Source of the DNA: Actomonas aquatica
GTDB taxonomy: Bacteria > Verrucomicrobiota > Verrucomicrobiia > Opitutales > Opitutaceae
NCBI RefSeq assembly: GCF_019679435.2
Contig: NZ_CP139781.1
Coordinates: forward strand, 5,328,001-5,392,000
Direction of reading: 5' to 3'
DNA: 64,000 nt
Under the pieces are notes generated by a model that was not told where the DNA came from, did no database searches, and saw nothing but the letters and a program-made list of their open reading frames with translations. How positions within the stretch are numbered: the first letter of the stretch is position 1; every line of letters begins with the position of its first letter. Made by a program: the position numbers and the translations under genes. Of the stretch, positions 38,547 through 47,867 are shown piece by piece.

Positions 38547-38966
38547 TCAGGATACAAACCAATCGGCGAGGCGGTTCCAGACGGTGTTGGAGGGCCAGAG
38601 GAGCACGACCCAGACGACGATGGCGTTGATGTAGCTGAGAAACACCGCGGCGCTGCCCATATCCTTCACGCGTTTGGCGAGCGGATGAATCTCCGGGCGC
38701 AGGTAGTCGATGGTCCACTCAATGGCGGAGTTGAGCAGCTCGACGATCATGATGAGCAACAGCACCGCGATCATGAGAGCGGTGGAGACGGCGTTGACCG
38801 GCAGGATGATGGCAAAGGGCACGAGACAGGCCACGAAGATGAGGTCTTCGCGGAAGGAGGGCTCGTGCTTCACCGCGGCAAAGAAGCCGTCGACCGAGTA
38901 GCGGATGGACGCGATGAAGTTGCGCAGGTCGCGGCGTTTGTTTTCGGCGTCGCCACCGGTGGCCAT
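38547..38966 (-). CDS. dgkA: Diacylglycerol kinase
   Basis: The 139-residue membrane enzyme has three membrane segments. The family signature is ELLNSAIEWTIDYLRPEIH followed by KRVKDMGSAAVFLS, containing the catalytic glutamate and the aspartate of the D.gsaAV motif. It phosphorylates diacylglycerol or, in some bacteria, undecaprenol. The start ATG at 38966 gives the normal length; an in-frame GTG at 39065 would add a proline/serine-rich tail. It lies 23 bp upstream of the S9-like gene, suggesting one operon. Confidence 0.85.
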   Translation of the reverse strand: MATGGDAENKRRDLRNFIASIRYSVDGFFAAVKHEPSFREDLIFVACLVPFAIILPVNAVSTALMIAVLLLIMIVELLNSAIEWTIDYLRPEIHPLAKRVKDMGSAAVFLSYINAIVVWVVLLWPSNTVWNRLADWFVS

Positions 38967-39135
38967 GGTGGTGGCGGGCGGCGGGCTGACCGGCTCGGAC
39001 GAGGGTGGCGTCGAAGACTCGGGACGCGCCGAAGCACGGTCGGACTGGGGCGGAGAATCGCTCACTAAGCGGGCATGGTGAGCAGTTCGGGAGGGAGCGA
39101 AAGCCTTATCGGAACACGCGGCGGCGGCGGGGCAC

Positions 39136-39170
39136 AAAAAAGCCCAATGTTCGTATTACGAACATTGGGC
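39136..39170 (-). terminator. Intrinsic terminator after the SeqA-like gene
   Basis: A perfect 13-bp stem GCCCAATGTTCGT / ACGAACATTGGGC with a three-base loop is followed on the minus strand by TTTTTTG, about 78 bp after the stop. Confidence 0.92.
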
Positions 39171-39247
39171 GAAAGGGGATCGATGAAGGGGAAAGCAGGG
39201 GGGAGGGCGCCGCGGGACGTTGGCGCGGCGGGGGGCGGATTGGCCGA

Positions 39248-39751
39248 TCAGGCGGCGAACGAGATACGGCGAGCCGGGCGGCGCATGCCGATCACGTTGC
39301 AGGTGAAGTCGATCAACTCTTCGCGATAGCCGCAGAAGGTGAGCACGCGGGAGAGGAAGCGGCGCTTGGTGGGCGTATCGATGTTCATGATCGCCCAGTA
39401 GTGGGTGCCGGGGATCTGGCGGGCCTGGTTGTGGCGGCACTGCGAAAGGATGTCCTCGCGGCTCATGCTGAGGAAACGACGGCCGCGGTTGAGGGACTCA
39501 ATGTATTCGCGGAAGTCGGCTTCGTGCTGCTTCGAGATCCAGCCGAGGATGGCGAGGTATTTGTCGGCATCGGTGAACTTGCTGCGGAACTCGGGGCCTT
39601 GGAGATAGGTGATGAGCGGATCCTGCTGGGCCACGGTGGAAACGGGCAGGTGCAGGATGGAGGCGAGCACGTCGTTCGGGCTCTGGTTGAAGTCGGTGGT
39701 GAGCCGCTTCAGGGCGTTATAAACGTCTTCGGTTACATCGATCTGCTTCAT
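39248..39751 (-). CDS. SeqA-like protein
   Basis: The 167-residue protein matches the layout of SeqA, the E. coli protein that binds hemimethylated GATC and delays re-initiation. Its N-terminus MKQIDVTEDVYNAL, with NDVLASIL by residue 33, parallels the SeqA oligomerisation ribbon-helix-helix. The C-terminal domain has NRGRRFL near residue 88 and IPGTHYWAIMNIDTPTK at 113-129, parallel to SeqA's GRTRVYF and VPGTPYWVITNTNTGRK. The arginines and the first asparagine (N123) are kept, while the second DNA-contact asparagine is aspartate. I chose ATG 39751 over an upstream GTG because it aligns with SeqA. A strong terminator follows. Confidence 0.75.
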   Translation of the reverse strand: MKQIDVTEDVYNALKRLTTDFNQSPNDVLASILHLPVSTVAQQDPLITYLQGPEFRSKFTDADKYLAILGWISKQHEADFREYIESLNRGRRFLSMSREDILSQCRHNQARQIPGTHYWAIMNIDTPTKRRFLSRVLTFCGYREELIDFTCNVIGMRRPARRISFAA

Positions 39752-39897
39752 GGTGGTCACAGGTTGGACCGGTGCGGGCCGGCCGCGACCACTCTGCGAT
39801 GAACCGGTTTAATTTTGCGGTGAACGGGGGCTCCGCTGCGACGACCCGGGGCGGGGCCTGCGACGAATGGGGCGGATTCTGCGACGAATGGCAGGAT

Positions 39898-40110
39898 TCA
39901 GCGTTCGGTCGCAGGCGGGGAAACCGGCCGCTGGAGGTCAAAATCGGTGAAATCGTTCAGGACATCGGGGTAGCGTTTGTCCTGTTTGTAGATCTGGAGG
40001 ATGCGGGCGTGCTGCACGTCGTCGGTCGGAAAAATTCGCGGCGGCTCACCCGGCAGGAAGATCCCGGTGTAAGCGCGGCGGCGGTCGACGATGCGGCGAA
40101 TGACGAGCAT
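39898..40110 (-). CDS. Small hypothetical protein, 70 aa
   Basis: An open frame begins MLVIRRIVDRRRAYTGIF and continues LPGEPPRIFPTDDVQHARIL and QIYKQDKRYPDVLNDFTD. Composition is normal for a cytoplasmic protein and unlike the neighbouring shadow frames. It lies 146 bp upstream of the SeqA-like gene on the same strand. No family is recognised. Confidence 0.5.
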   Translation of the reverse strand: MLVIRRIVDRRRAYTGIFLPGEPPRIFPTDDVQHARILQIYKQDKRYPDVLNDFTDFDLQRPVSPPATER

Positions 40111-40131
40111 GGCACGCAGCGAAGCTGCGAA

Positions 40132-40227
40132 ATCCTAAAACACAAAATCCTAAATCCTAAATGGGAGTGGCCTACGCCAACCGCGAAGGCTGACGGTTTT
40201 TAGGATTTAGGGGTTAGGGATTAGGAT
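40132..40227. repeat. Two facing heptamer arrays (ATCCTAA and TTAGGAT types)
   Basis: On the left are three ATCCTAA units plus a degenerate one (40132-40160). On the right are four consecutive 7-bp units TTAGGAT, TTAGGGG, TTAGGGA and TTAGGAT (40200-40227). The arrays are partly inverted relative to each other around 39 bp of GC-rich sequence and could pair. They lie just beyond the stop of the 2OG-oxygenase-like gene. Confidence 0.75.
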
Positions 40228-40237
40228 TTTTGGAACG

Positions 40238-40855
40238 TCAGTTCCACGCGTAGTTGAAGGAGATCGAGATGCGCTCCTCCTGGACCTGGTTGGCGGGGAC
40301 TTCGTGGCGGAGCCAGCTCTCGAAGAGCACGACGTTGCCGGCTTGGGCGGGGTAGGTGACGAAGGCCTCATTCTCGGGCTTGCACTTGGCCTTGCGGGGC
40401 GGGGCGGCCATGAAGCGGTCGAGGCGCGGGTCCTCGAACTTGATGCCAGGGCAACCTTCCGGGGTTTGCACGTAGTAGGTGCCGCTGATGAAGGAAAGCG
40501 GGTGGATGTGAAGGGCGTGGGTGGTGCCGGGGGGCATCATGTTGACCCAGCAGTCGGTCATGCGCACGTCGGCGCCGCGCAGGTCGAAGTCGAGGGCCTT
40601 GGCGTAGGCTTTGACGTGTTTGTCGATCTTGCGCTGCAGCGCCTCGAAGGTGCTGGAGAAGCGGTGCAGCTCGTTCATCGACGCGTAGCTGGTGTAGCCG
40701 CCGGGGTAGTTTTTCTCCGACCACTTGCGGCCGGCGACATCGAAGGCGCGCAGCTGGTCGCACTCGGTGACCAACTCGGCGTTGAGCTTGTCGAGGCTCT
40801 TGGGTTGAAGCGGCTCGCAGTAAACGTAGGTGGGGAAGTGCAGGTGGACGGGCAT
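40238..40855 (-). CDS. Putative 2OG-Fe(II) oxygenase (TIGR02466-like)
   Basis: The 205-residue protein resembles the TIGR02466/PF13759 group. The HALHIHPLSFISGTYYVQTP segment at about residues 120-139 gives candidate iron ligands (HxH). FESWLRHEVPANQ near 180-192 provides the distal histidine, and a following arginine in QEERISISFNYAW could bind 2-oxoglutarate. The substrate is unknown. The start MPVHLHFPTYVY at 40855 matches family N-termini; the longer frame reads through the octamer array. It is downstream of sugE on the same strand. Confidence 0.82.
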   Translation of the reverse strand: MPVHLHFPTYVYCEPLQPKSLDKLNAELVTECDQLRAFDVAGRKWSEKNYPGGYTSYASMNELHRFSSTFEALQRKIDKHVKAYAKALDFDLRGADVRMTDCWVNMMPPGTTHALHIHPLSFISGTYYVQTPEGCPGIKFEDPRLDRFMAAPPRKAKCKPENEAFVTYPAQAGNVVLFESWLRHEVPANQVQEERISISFNYAWN

Positions 40856-40867
40856 GACGTTTAAAAA

Positions 40868-40899
40868 GCTGAAATGCTGAAAAGCTGAAACGCTGAAAT
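40868..40899. repeat. Octamer array upstream of the 2OG-oxygenase-like gene
   Basis: Four exact-period units GCTGAAAT, GCTGAAAA, GCTGAAAC and GCTGAAAT lie in the 55-bp spacer before the start codon. Confidence 0.85.
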
Positions 40900-40910
40900 G
40901 AGCGCGCGGC

Positions 40911-41228
40911 CTACTTGGCGAAAAGTTTGAGGCCGACGATGCCGGCGACGATGAGCAGGATGCAGACGATGCGGGCGACCGTGGCGGGTTCACCGAGTTT
41001 CGCCATGCCGATGATGGCGGTGCCGACGGCGCCGATGCCGGTCCACACGGCGTAGGCCGTGCCGATGGGCAGGTGGCGGGCGGCGAGCGCGAGCAGCCAC
41101 ATGCTGCCGATCATGGCGGCCCCGACCAGGAGGCTGGGGCCGAGCTTGGTGAAACCTTGGGTGCTTTTGAGGCCCACGGCCCAGACTACCTCCAAGCCGG
41201 CGGCGATCAGGAGCAGCACCCAAGGCAT
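40911..41228 (-). CDS. sugE: SMR-family exporter, SugE/Gdx-like
   Basis: The 105-residue protein has four membrane helices. Glu13 in [13 protein letters not shown] is the conserved proton/substrate-coupling residue. [20 protein letters not shown] is the conserved TM3 segment of the SugE/Gdx branch, whose members export guanidinium. The polyamine- or drug-exporting EmrE branch is less likely. I see no guanidine riboswitch in the 50-bp upstream gap. The start MPWVLLL is typical. The spacer carries an 8-bp-period repeat similar to that of the next gene. Confidence 0.92.
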   Translation of the reverse strand: MPWVLLLIAAGLEVVWAVGLKSTQGFTKLGPSLLVGAAMIGSMWLLALAARHLPIGTAYAVWTGIGAVGTAIIGMAKLGEPATVARIVCILLIVAGIVGLKLFAK

Positions 41229-41239
41229 CGGTTTAAAAC

Positions 41240-41263
41240 GCTGAAAGGCGGAAAAGCTGAAAG
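41240..41263. repeat. Octamer array upstream of sugE
   Basis: Three 8-bp units GCTGAAAG, GCGGAAAA and GCTGAAAG are followed toward the start codon by a TTTAAAA-type stretch, the same layout as at 40868-40899. Confidence 0.7.
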
Positions 41264-41278
41264 GGCTTCTGAGGCGAC

Positions 41279-42787
41279 TCAGTGCACGCCGCCCATGAGG
41301 CGCTTCACCCACGGGACGAGGGCGAGCAGGATGGCGGTGGCGATGCCCACCCACATGGCTTGGGTGAGGAAGAAGTCGACCAGCGAGGAGGGATCGGACT
41401 CGTCGAAGCTGCCCGCGAGCAGACCGGCGAGTTTGTTGCCCAGCGCGGCGGCGAGGAACCAGATGCCCATCACCAGACCGGTGAGGCGAGCGGGCGCGAG
41501 TTTGGTCATGGTGCTCAGTCCGACGGGGCTCAGGCACATCTCACCGGCGGTTTGCAGGAAGAACAGACCGAGCAGCCAGATCGGGCTCACGAGGCCCTCG
41601 GCGGTGAGTTTGGCCGCCGGGATCATCCAGATGAAGGACACGCCGACGAGCAGCAGGCCGAAGACAAACTTCATCGGCGAGCTCGGGCCGCCTTTGCCGA
41701 GTTTGATCCACAGCCAGGCGAAACAGGGGGCCATGAGGATGACCCAGAGCGAGTTGACCGACTGCCACCAGGTGGAGGGGAATTCCGCGCCGAAGACCTC
41801 GTTGCGGGTGAGGCGGTCGGCGAAGAGCTGCACGGAGGAACCGGCCTGCTCGAAGATGGCCCAGAAGACCTGGGCGGCCATGAAGAGCACCAGGATGGCG
41901 GCCATGCGGCGGCTTTCCTCGGACGGGCGGAAGGCGAAGAAGAGGATGGCGCCGATCTGCACGGCGAAGAGGGCGAAGACGATGGCCTTGTATTCTTCGG
42001 CCGCGACCATGAGGCCGATGAGGGCGGCGGAGCCGAGAGCGACGAGGCCGAGTTTGCCCCAGGGGCGGGAGCCGTCGGCTTCCGGAGCCGGCACGTGACC
42101 CACGTGGGCGAGGGTGCCGGCGCGGCGCAGGTAGGAGATGAGGCCGAAGGTCATGCCGACGCCGGCGGCACCGAAGGCCCAGTGCCAGCTGCCGTGCGGG
42201 TTCATGCCCCAGGATTCGAGCATGCCGCGGAAGGTTTCGGATTGGGCGAGCCAGCCGCAGACCAGCGCGGAGGAGAGGGCACCGATGTTGATGCCCATGT
42301 AGAAAATGGAGAAACCGGCATCGCGACGGGCGTCCTCGGGGGAGTAGAGGCTGCCGACCATGGTGGAGATGTTGGGTTTGAGCAGACCCGTGCCGACGGC
42401 GACGAGGAAGAGACCGATGAAGAAGGTGGTCTCGGACGGCAGGGCCATGGAGTAGTGGCCGGCGGCGATGACCATACCGCCGATGAGCACGGCGCGGCGG
42501 GCGCCGATGAAGTTATCGGCAATAAACCCACCGAGGATGCCGAGCAGATACACGCTCATGGTGTAGGTGCCGTAGATGTTGGCGGCCTTCTCGGTGGAGA
42601 AGCCCAGGCCGCCCTCGGCGATCGCGAGGGTCATGAACAGCACCAGCAGGGCGCGCATTCCGTAATACGAAAAACGCTCCCACATCTCGGTGAAGAACAG
42701 GGTGGACAGGCCACGCGGGTGGCCCCCGATGCCACCCCGGTCATTCAGCGAATCGACGGGGGCGGAGGAAGTGGATTGGTCGCTCAT
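41279..42787 (-). CDS. POT/PTR-family peptide:H+ symporter
   Basis: The 502-residue MFS protein has the POT signature region [19 protein letters not shown], preceded by [20 protein letters not shown], the E..ER motif of proton-coupled oligopeptide transporters. [10 protein letters not shown] and [10 protein letters not shown] belong to the second PTR2 signature. About 12-14 membrane segments are present. It imports di- and tripeptides. The start is MSDQSTSS at 42787; the longer frame from 42820 adds residues without support. It is upstream of sugE on the same strand. Confidence 0.92.
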   Translation of the reverse strand: MSDQSTSSAPVDSLNDRGGIGGHPRGLSTLFFTEMWERFSYYGMRALLVLFMTLAIAEGGLGFSTEKAANIYGTYTMSVYLLGILGGFIADNFIGARRAVLIGGMVIAAGHYSMALPSETTFFIGLFLVAVGTGLLKPNISTMVGSLYSPEDARRDAGFSIFYMGINIGALSSALVCGWLAQSETFRGMLESWGMNPHGSWHWAFGAAGVGMTFGLISYLRRAGTLAHVGHVPAPEADGSRPWGKLGLVALGSAALIGLMVAAEEYKAIVFALFAVQIGAILFFAFRPSEESRRMAAILVLFMAAQVFWAIFEQAGSSVQLFADRLTRNEVFGAEFPSTWWQSVNSLWVILMAPCFAWLWIKLGKGGPSSPMKFVFGLLLVGVSFIWMIPAAKLTAEGLVSPIWLLGLFFLQTAGEMCLSPVGLSTMTKLAPARLTGLVMGIWFLAAALGNKLAGLLAGSFDESDPSSLVDFFLTQAMWVGIATAILLALVPWVKRLMGGVH

Positions 42788-42893
42788 GCAGTCGTGGTGT
42801 GTGTGCCGCGAGCGAAACAAACCGTCGCAGTGATGCGACGATGAAATGGCCGAAGGGACGGAGCGCAGCGGGTTTAGGCGCGATCCATACGGG

Positions 42894-43529
42894 TTATTGC
42901 AACTGCGGTGCAGCCTTGCGGGCGGCGGCGAGCAAGTCGTCGAGGTTTACGCGCTGGCGGATGTCGGTGTGGGTGAAGGCGAAGGTGATGACGCCCTCGG
43001 CATTCACGACGTAGGCGGCGGGCACGGGCAGCCAGTGTTCGCCGGGTTGGTCGGCGATGGGGGCGAGATCGAGCCCATGTTCCAAGTAGCGACTATGGGT
43101 GGCGGGCTTCATTTGGTAGGCCAGGCCGAGGGCGCGGCTGGCGTGGCCGGCGCGATCGGAGAGGGTGAGTCGACCGTTTTCGGCGGGATGCTCGGCCAGC
43201 GCGGCGGCGAGGGTGGCGGGTTGCTCGGGGCTGAAGGCGATGACGCGGAAACCGAGGGCGGTGAGCTGGGGCTCGATGGTGGCGAGCTCACCGAGGTGGG
43301 TGTTGCAATAAGGGCACCAGCCGCCGCGGTAGGTGATGAGGATGCTCGGTTGGGCGAGCGCGAGTTCGCGCAGGTCGACGGAAGCACCGTCGGGTTGCTG
43401 CAAGGCGGCGGAGGGCACGGGCTCGCCGACTCCGATGGGTTTCGCGGCCTCCGGACCGAGCGGCAGGGCGGCGAGGCCGCTGGTGGACAAAACGAGAGAG
43501 CTAAGAGCAGCAGCAAATAAAAGGCGCAT
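42894..43529 (-). CDS. Secreted peroxiredoxin-like/thioredoxin-fold protein
   Basis: The 211-residue AhpC/TSA-like protein has a signal peptide (LLFAAALSSLVLSTSG). The redox motif is RGGWCPYCNTHL with cysteines at about residues 72 and 75. GFRVIAFSPEQPATL follows, typical of 'peroxiredoxin-like' proteins that carry CxxC in place of the T..C motif. It probably handles thiol-disulfide or peroxide chemistry in the periplasm. Two in-frame starts exist (43529 and 43547), and both lie inside the terminator-like hairpin 43523-43552 that follows the PFP gene. The shorter form places the signal peptide best. Confidence 0.85.
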   Translation of the reverse strand: MRLLFAAALSSLVLSTSGLAALPLGPEAAKPIGVGEPVPSAALQQPDGASVDLRELALAQPSILITYRGGWCPYCNTHLGELATIEPQLTALGFRVIAFSPEQPATLAAALAEHPAENGRLTLSDRAGHASRALGLAYQMKPATHSRYLEHGLDLAPIADQPGEHWLPVPAAYVVNAEGVITFAFTHTDIRQRVNLDDLLAAARKAAPQLQ

Positions 43530-43552
43530 GCCGCTGAGAGCGGGCATGCGCC
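43523..43552 (-). terminator. Terminator-like hairpin overlapping the next gene's start codon
   Basis: A perfect 10-bp stem GGCGCATGCC / GGCATGCGCC with a 10-base loop is followed on the minus strand by TTTTATTTG. It starts 31 bp after the PFP stop. Each arm contains an ATG of the downstream gene, and the U tract is its third to fifth codons. Confidence 0.7.
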
Positions 43553-43582
43553 GGAAAATTCCCGAGAAAAAGCGACTGTTTC

Positions 43583-44821
<1,239 letters not shown>

Positions 44822-44995
44822 GGCGAAAGAGTCCGCCCATCCAAGGGGTGGAAGCGGCGGCGTCAAACCGGCAGCGGTGGGCGGGCATTGTTCGGCAATT
44901 TGTGCGGGTCTGTGCCAAGTCGGTGACATGGCCCGCGTGGAGCGTTTAGGGACGGGCTGGCCGGATGCTGGCATCCAACCTGCTAAAATGGAGAT

Positions 44996-45085
44996 ATGCA
45001 TCTTTCTCATGAATTAAACTACACCACGCGTGCCGCAGCGGTCGTGGTGGAGGTCGCCAACCCGGAGGTCGCGCATGCGTATTGA
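44996..45085 (+). CDS. Possible 29-aa leader ORF overlapping mpgS start
   Basis: A small frame starts at ATG 44996 (MHLSHELNYTTRAAAVVVEV) with GGAG two bases upstream and ends at TGA 45083-45085. It overlaps the mpgS start by 11 bp in another frame. It may couple translation to mpgS or be chance; the spacing of its ribosome site is poor. Confidence 0.3.
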   Translation: MHLSHELNYTTRAAAVVVEVANPEVAHAY

Positions 45086-46343
45086 GTCGCCGCGTGAGTT
45101 TGAACGCTTGGGGGCCGTGCGCATTTATGGCCTGCAGAAAGTGTATGAGTTGGATGCCGGTCCGGAGAGCGGCTCCCCCGAAGGCGGAGAGGACTCGGTG
45201 GTGCGCCGCGTTTCGTCGGAGGCGCTGCACGAGATCGAGAGCCAGATGGCGATCGTGGTGCCGGTGCGCAACGAGCGTTTGAAGCTCATCGAAGGCGTGC
45301 TGGTGGGTATCCCGCACGACTGTCTGGTGATTGTGGTCTCCAACAGCCCGCGAGCGCCGGTGGACAAATTTTTCCTCGAGCAGGAGGCGATCAACAACTT
45401 CTGCCGCTTCACCCGCAAGCAGGTGATGGTGGTGCACCAGAAGGATCCGGCGATCGCGGCGGCCTTCTCGGCGGCGGGTTATCACGACATCCTCGACGAC
45501 AAGGAGCTGGTGCGCAACGGCAAGGCCGAGGGCATGATCATGGGGTCGCTCCTGGCCAAGATGGCGGGCCGCAAATACGTGGGATTTGTCGACAGCGACA
45601 ACTACTTCCCGGGCGCGGTGAACGAGTATGTGAAGGAGTATGCGGCGGGCTTCTGTCTGAACCCGAGCGATTACGCCATGGTGCGCATCTCCTGGCACTC
45701 CAAACCCAAGGTGGTGGAGAACTCCCTCTACTTCGCGAAGTGGGGTCGCAGTTCCCGTCACTCCAACATGTTCCTTAACAAGTTGGTGGGCCATCACACC
45801 GGCTTCGAGACCGAGATCGTGAAGACCGGCAACGCCGGCGAGCACGCGCTCACGACCGATCTCGCGATGAGCATCGATTACGCGACCGGTTACGCGGTCG
45901 AGACCTTCCACTACGTCCACCTGCTCGAAAAATATGCCGGCATCCTCACCGAGGGTGAAGGCGTGGGCGAAGACATGCATCGCATGGTCAAGATCAGTCA
46001 GATCGAGTCGCGCAACCCGCACTTGCATGAAGTGAAGGGGGACGAACACGTCGAAGACATGATCGCGGCCTCGCTGAGCACGATCTACCACTCCAAGCTC
46101 TGCCCGGAATCACTCCGCGAGGAAATCGAGCAGGACCTGCAGCGGCGCAACTACCTCAAGGAAGGGGAGCAACTCGCACCGATGCGGATCTACAAGAGTC
46201 TGGATCGGATGAATTATGACCAGTTCTTCGCGACGTCGGAGGCCGCGATTCGTGCCGCTGGCGGCACCTCGCTGACGGTCCCGGTGGCGTCGTCGAAGCC
46301 GAGCCCCGTCGAGCCGACTCCCGCGGAGACCGCCGAAGACTGA
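45075..46343 (+). CDS. mpgS: Mannosyl-3-phosphoglycerate synthase
   Basis: The 422-residue GT55 enzyme makes mannosyl-3-phosphoglycerate from GDP-mannose and 3-phosphoglycerate. It opens with MRIESPREFERLGAVRIYGL, the family's usual N-terminus. MAIVVPVRNERLKLIEGVL marks the GT-A start, YVGFVDSDNYFPGAVNEYV the DxD-like metal site, and FAKWGRSSRHSNMFLN a conserved loop. GGAGG lies six bases upstream of the start. The phosphatase follows 30 bp downstream, so this is the two-step mannosylglycerate pathway. The product is a compatible solute for salt or heat stress. Confidence 0.95.
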   Translation: MRIESPREFERLGAVRIYGLQKVYELDAGPESGSPEGGEDSVVRRVSSEALHEIESQMAIVVPVRNERLKLIEGVLVGIPHDCLVIVVSNSPRAPVDKFFLEQEAINNFCRFTRKQVMVVHQKDPAIAAAFSAAGYHDILDDKELVRNGKAEGMIMGSLLAKMAGRKYVGFVDSDNYFPGAVNEYVKEYAAGFCLNPSDYAMVRISWHSKPKVVENSLYFAKWGRSSRHSNMFLNKLVGHHTGFETEIVKTGNAGEHALTTDLAMSIDYATGYAVETFHYVHLLEKYAGILTEGEGVGEDMHRMVKISQIESRNPHLHEVKGDEHVEDMIAASLSTIYHSKLCPESLREEIEQDLQRRNYLKEGEQLAPMRIYKSLDRMNYDQFFATSEAAIRAAGGTSLTVPVASSKPSPVEPTPAETAED

Positions 46344-46373
46344 CCTGCCAAACGGCTGACTGCATCTGCCCTC

Positions 46374-47282
46374 ATGCCCCTAAGTTCCTTGTTGGATCCC
46401 GCCAGCCCCTGGCTGGTGTTCACCGATCTCGATGGCACCCTCTTGGAGTGGTCGTCCTATTCTCCGAAAATCGCGCGACCGGGTTTACTGCGGTTGCGCG
46501 AGCGGGGCGTGCCGGTCGTGTTTTGCTCTTCCAAAACCGCCACTGAGCAGCGCGCGCTCCGTCAGGAGCTCGGCATCCGTGCGATCCCGGCGATCGTGGA
46601 AAACGGTGCGGCCATCATCGTGCCGGAGTCGACCGGTCTGCCGACGGCGGGCTGGGAGCCGGCACCGGGCGAACCCGGTCGTCGCGCCTTGGCGCTCGGT
46701 TTGCCGGTCGCAGAAATCCAAACGCGGCTGGACCGGGTGCGGGCGCGCACGGGGCAGGCCTTGCGTGGATATCGCGACATCAGCGACGCCGATCTGGCGG
46801 AGCTCACGGGGCTTTCGGTGGAGTCGGCGGCGCGCGCGCGGCAGCGTGATTTCAGTGAGACGCTGGTGGAGGTGCTCGATGATGAGACGTGGGCGCAGCT
46901 CGATGCCGAGTTTGCCCGCGAAGGTCTGGAGTGTCGTCATGGCGGGCGCTTTCACACCGTGACCGGCGCGGGCACGGACAAAGGTCGGGCGGTGCGTCAG
47001 GTCATCGAGCTGTATGAGAGTGCCTACGGGCGTTCGGTGCAGTCGGTGGGACTGGGCGACAGTGCCAACGACAAGCCGCTGCTTGAGGCGGTGGACCATG
47101 CCTTTTTATTGGCTTTGGAAAACGGGTCCTGGGCGGATCTGGCCACCGATGGTCTGCATCGAGTGGGAGGCCGCGGACCCTATGGCTGGGTGGAGGTGGT
47201 TGACGGTCTGCTCGACGATGGCACCGACGACACGGTGAAGCAGAAAAGCGAAACGGCCGAGACAGGTTCGGCGGACGTGTGA
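46374..47282 (+). CDS. mpgP: Mannosyl-3-phosphoglycerate phosphatase
   Basis: The 302-residue HAD-superfamily phosphatase has motif I as VFTDLDGTLLEW (Asp18, Asp20). Motif II is near VVFCSSKTA, and motif IV is in SVGLGDSANDKPLLEAVDHA. It removes phosphate from mannosyl-3-phosphoglycerate to give mannosylglycerate. The cap domain is of the Cof/MPGP type (GYRDISDADLAELTGLS). It is cotranscribed with mpgS. Confidence 0.93.
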   Translation: MPLSSLLDPASPWLVFTDLDGTLLEWSSYSPKIARPGLLRLRERGVPVVFCSSKTATEQRALRQELGIRAIPAIVENGAAIIVPESTGLPTAGWEPAPGEPGRRALALGLPVAEIQTRLDRVRARTGQALRGYRDISDADLAELTGLSVESAARARQRDFSETLVEVLDDETWAQLDAEFAREGLECRHGGRFHTVTGAGTDKGRAVRQVIELYESAYGRSVQSVGLGDSANDKPLLEAVDHAFLLALENGSWADLATDGLHRVGGRGPYGWVEVVDGLLDDGTDDTVKQKSETAETGSADV

Positions 47283-47335
47283 TCGAGGGCATCGCAGCAT
47301 TGCCAGCGGTTTGAAGAAACTCATGCTGCGCCGAC

Positions 47336-47815
47336 ATGGAGTCCCACGAACTACTCAAGGAACTACTCAAAAAAACGAGTGCGAAGCAGGTCTGCTCCGA
47401 CTTGGGGCTGTCGCTTTCCTTGATCTACAAGTGGGCCGAGCCGCCGTCCGAGAACGCCGGCAGTGGCGCGGTCAATCCGCTCGACCGGGTGGAGAAACTG
47501 ATGCGAACCACCGGCGATGTGCGCATCGCCCAATGGGTGGCCGAGCGCGCCGGGGGCTTCTTCATTCACAACCCGAAGGGCGTCAGCCAGACGTCCGAAC
47601 TCATCCCCTCGACCAACGCGATCGTGCAGCAGTTTGCCGACATGTTGGGGGTGATTGCGACGGCGGCGGCCGATCAAAAAATCACCGACGATGAGGCCCG
47701 CAAAATTCGCGCACAGTGGGAGAGCCTGAAGTCGGTGACCGAAGGATTTGTGCAGGCGGCCGAGCAGGGGAATTTCTCCGGCATTCGCGCCGAGTTGGTC
47801 GAGCAGCCGCATTGA
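47336..47815 (+). CDS. Phage CII-like regulatory protein
   Basis: The 159-residue protein has an N-terminal helix-turn-helix (SAKQVCSDLGLSLSLIYKWA) and NPLDRVEKLMRTTGDVRIAQ, then WVAERAGGFFIHNP. This layout resembles the CII/CP76-type regulators (PF06892) of P2-like phages and some chromosomes. The C-terminal half is helical. No other phage gene is nearby, so a domesticated regulator is more likely than a prophage remnant. A 53-bp gap separates it from mpgP; cotranscription is possible. Confidence 0.7.
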   Translation: MESHELLKELLKKTSAKQVCSDLGLSLSLIYKWAEPPSENAGSGAVNPLDRVEKLMRTTGDVRIAQWVAERAGGFFIHNPKGVSQTSELIPSTNAIVQQFADMLGVIATAAADQKITDDEARKIRAQWESLKSVTEGFVQAAEQGNFSGIRAELVEQPH

Positions 47816-47867
47816 GCGGTGTGTGGTGAGTGGAGGCGCGGCTCCGACGCCGGGACCTTCGCCGCCC

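Noticed and set aside
39005-39247. Plus-strand frame crossing dgkA, the terminator and the SeqA-like gene
   Set aside because: It is antisense to supported genes and reads through a strong hairpin, with low-complexity composition.
40200-40227. Telomere-like TTAGGG repeats
   Set aside because: There are only four degenerate heptamers inside a circular-type bacterial gene context; they fit the other short-period arrays better.
41229-41278. Guanidine riboswitch before sugE
   Set aside because: The 50-bp spacer holds an 8-bp repeat and no paired ACGR-loop hairpins or long conserved structure.
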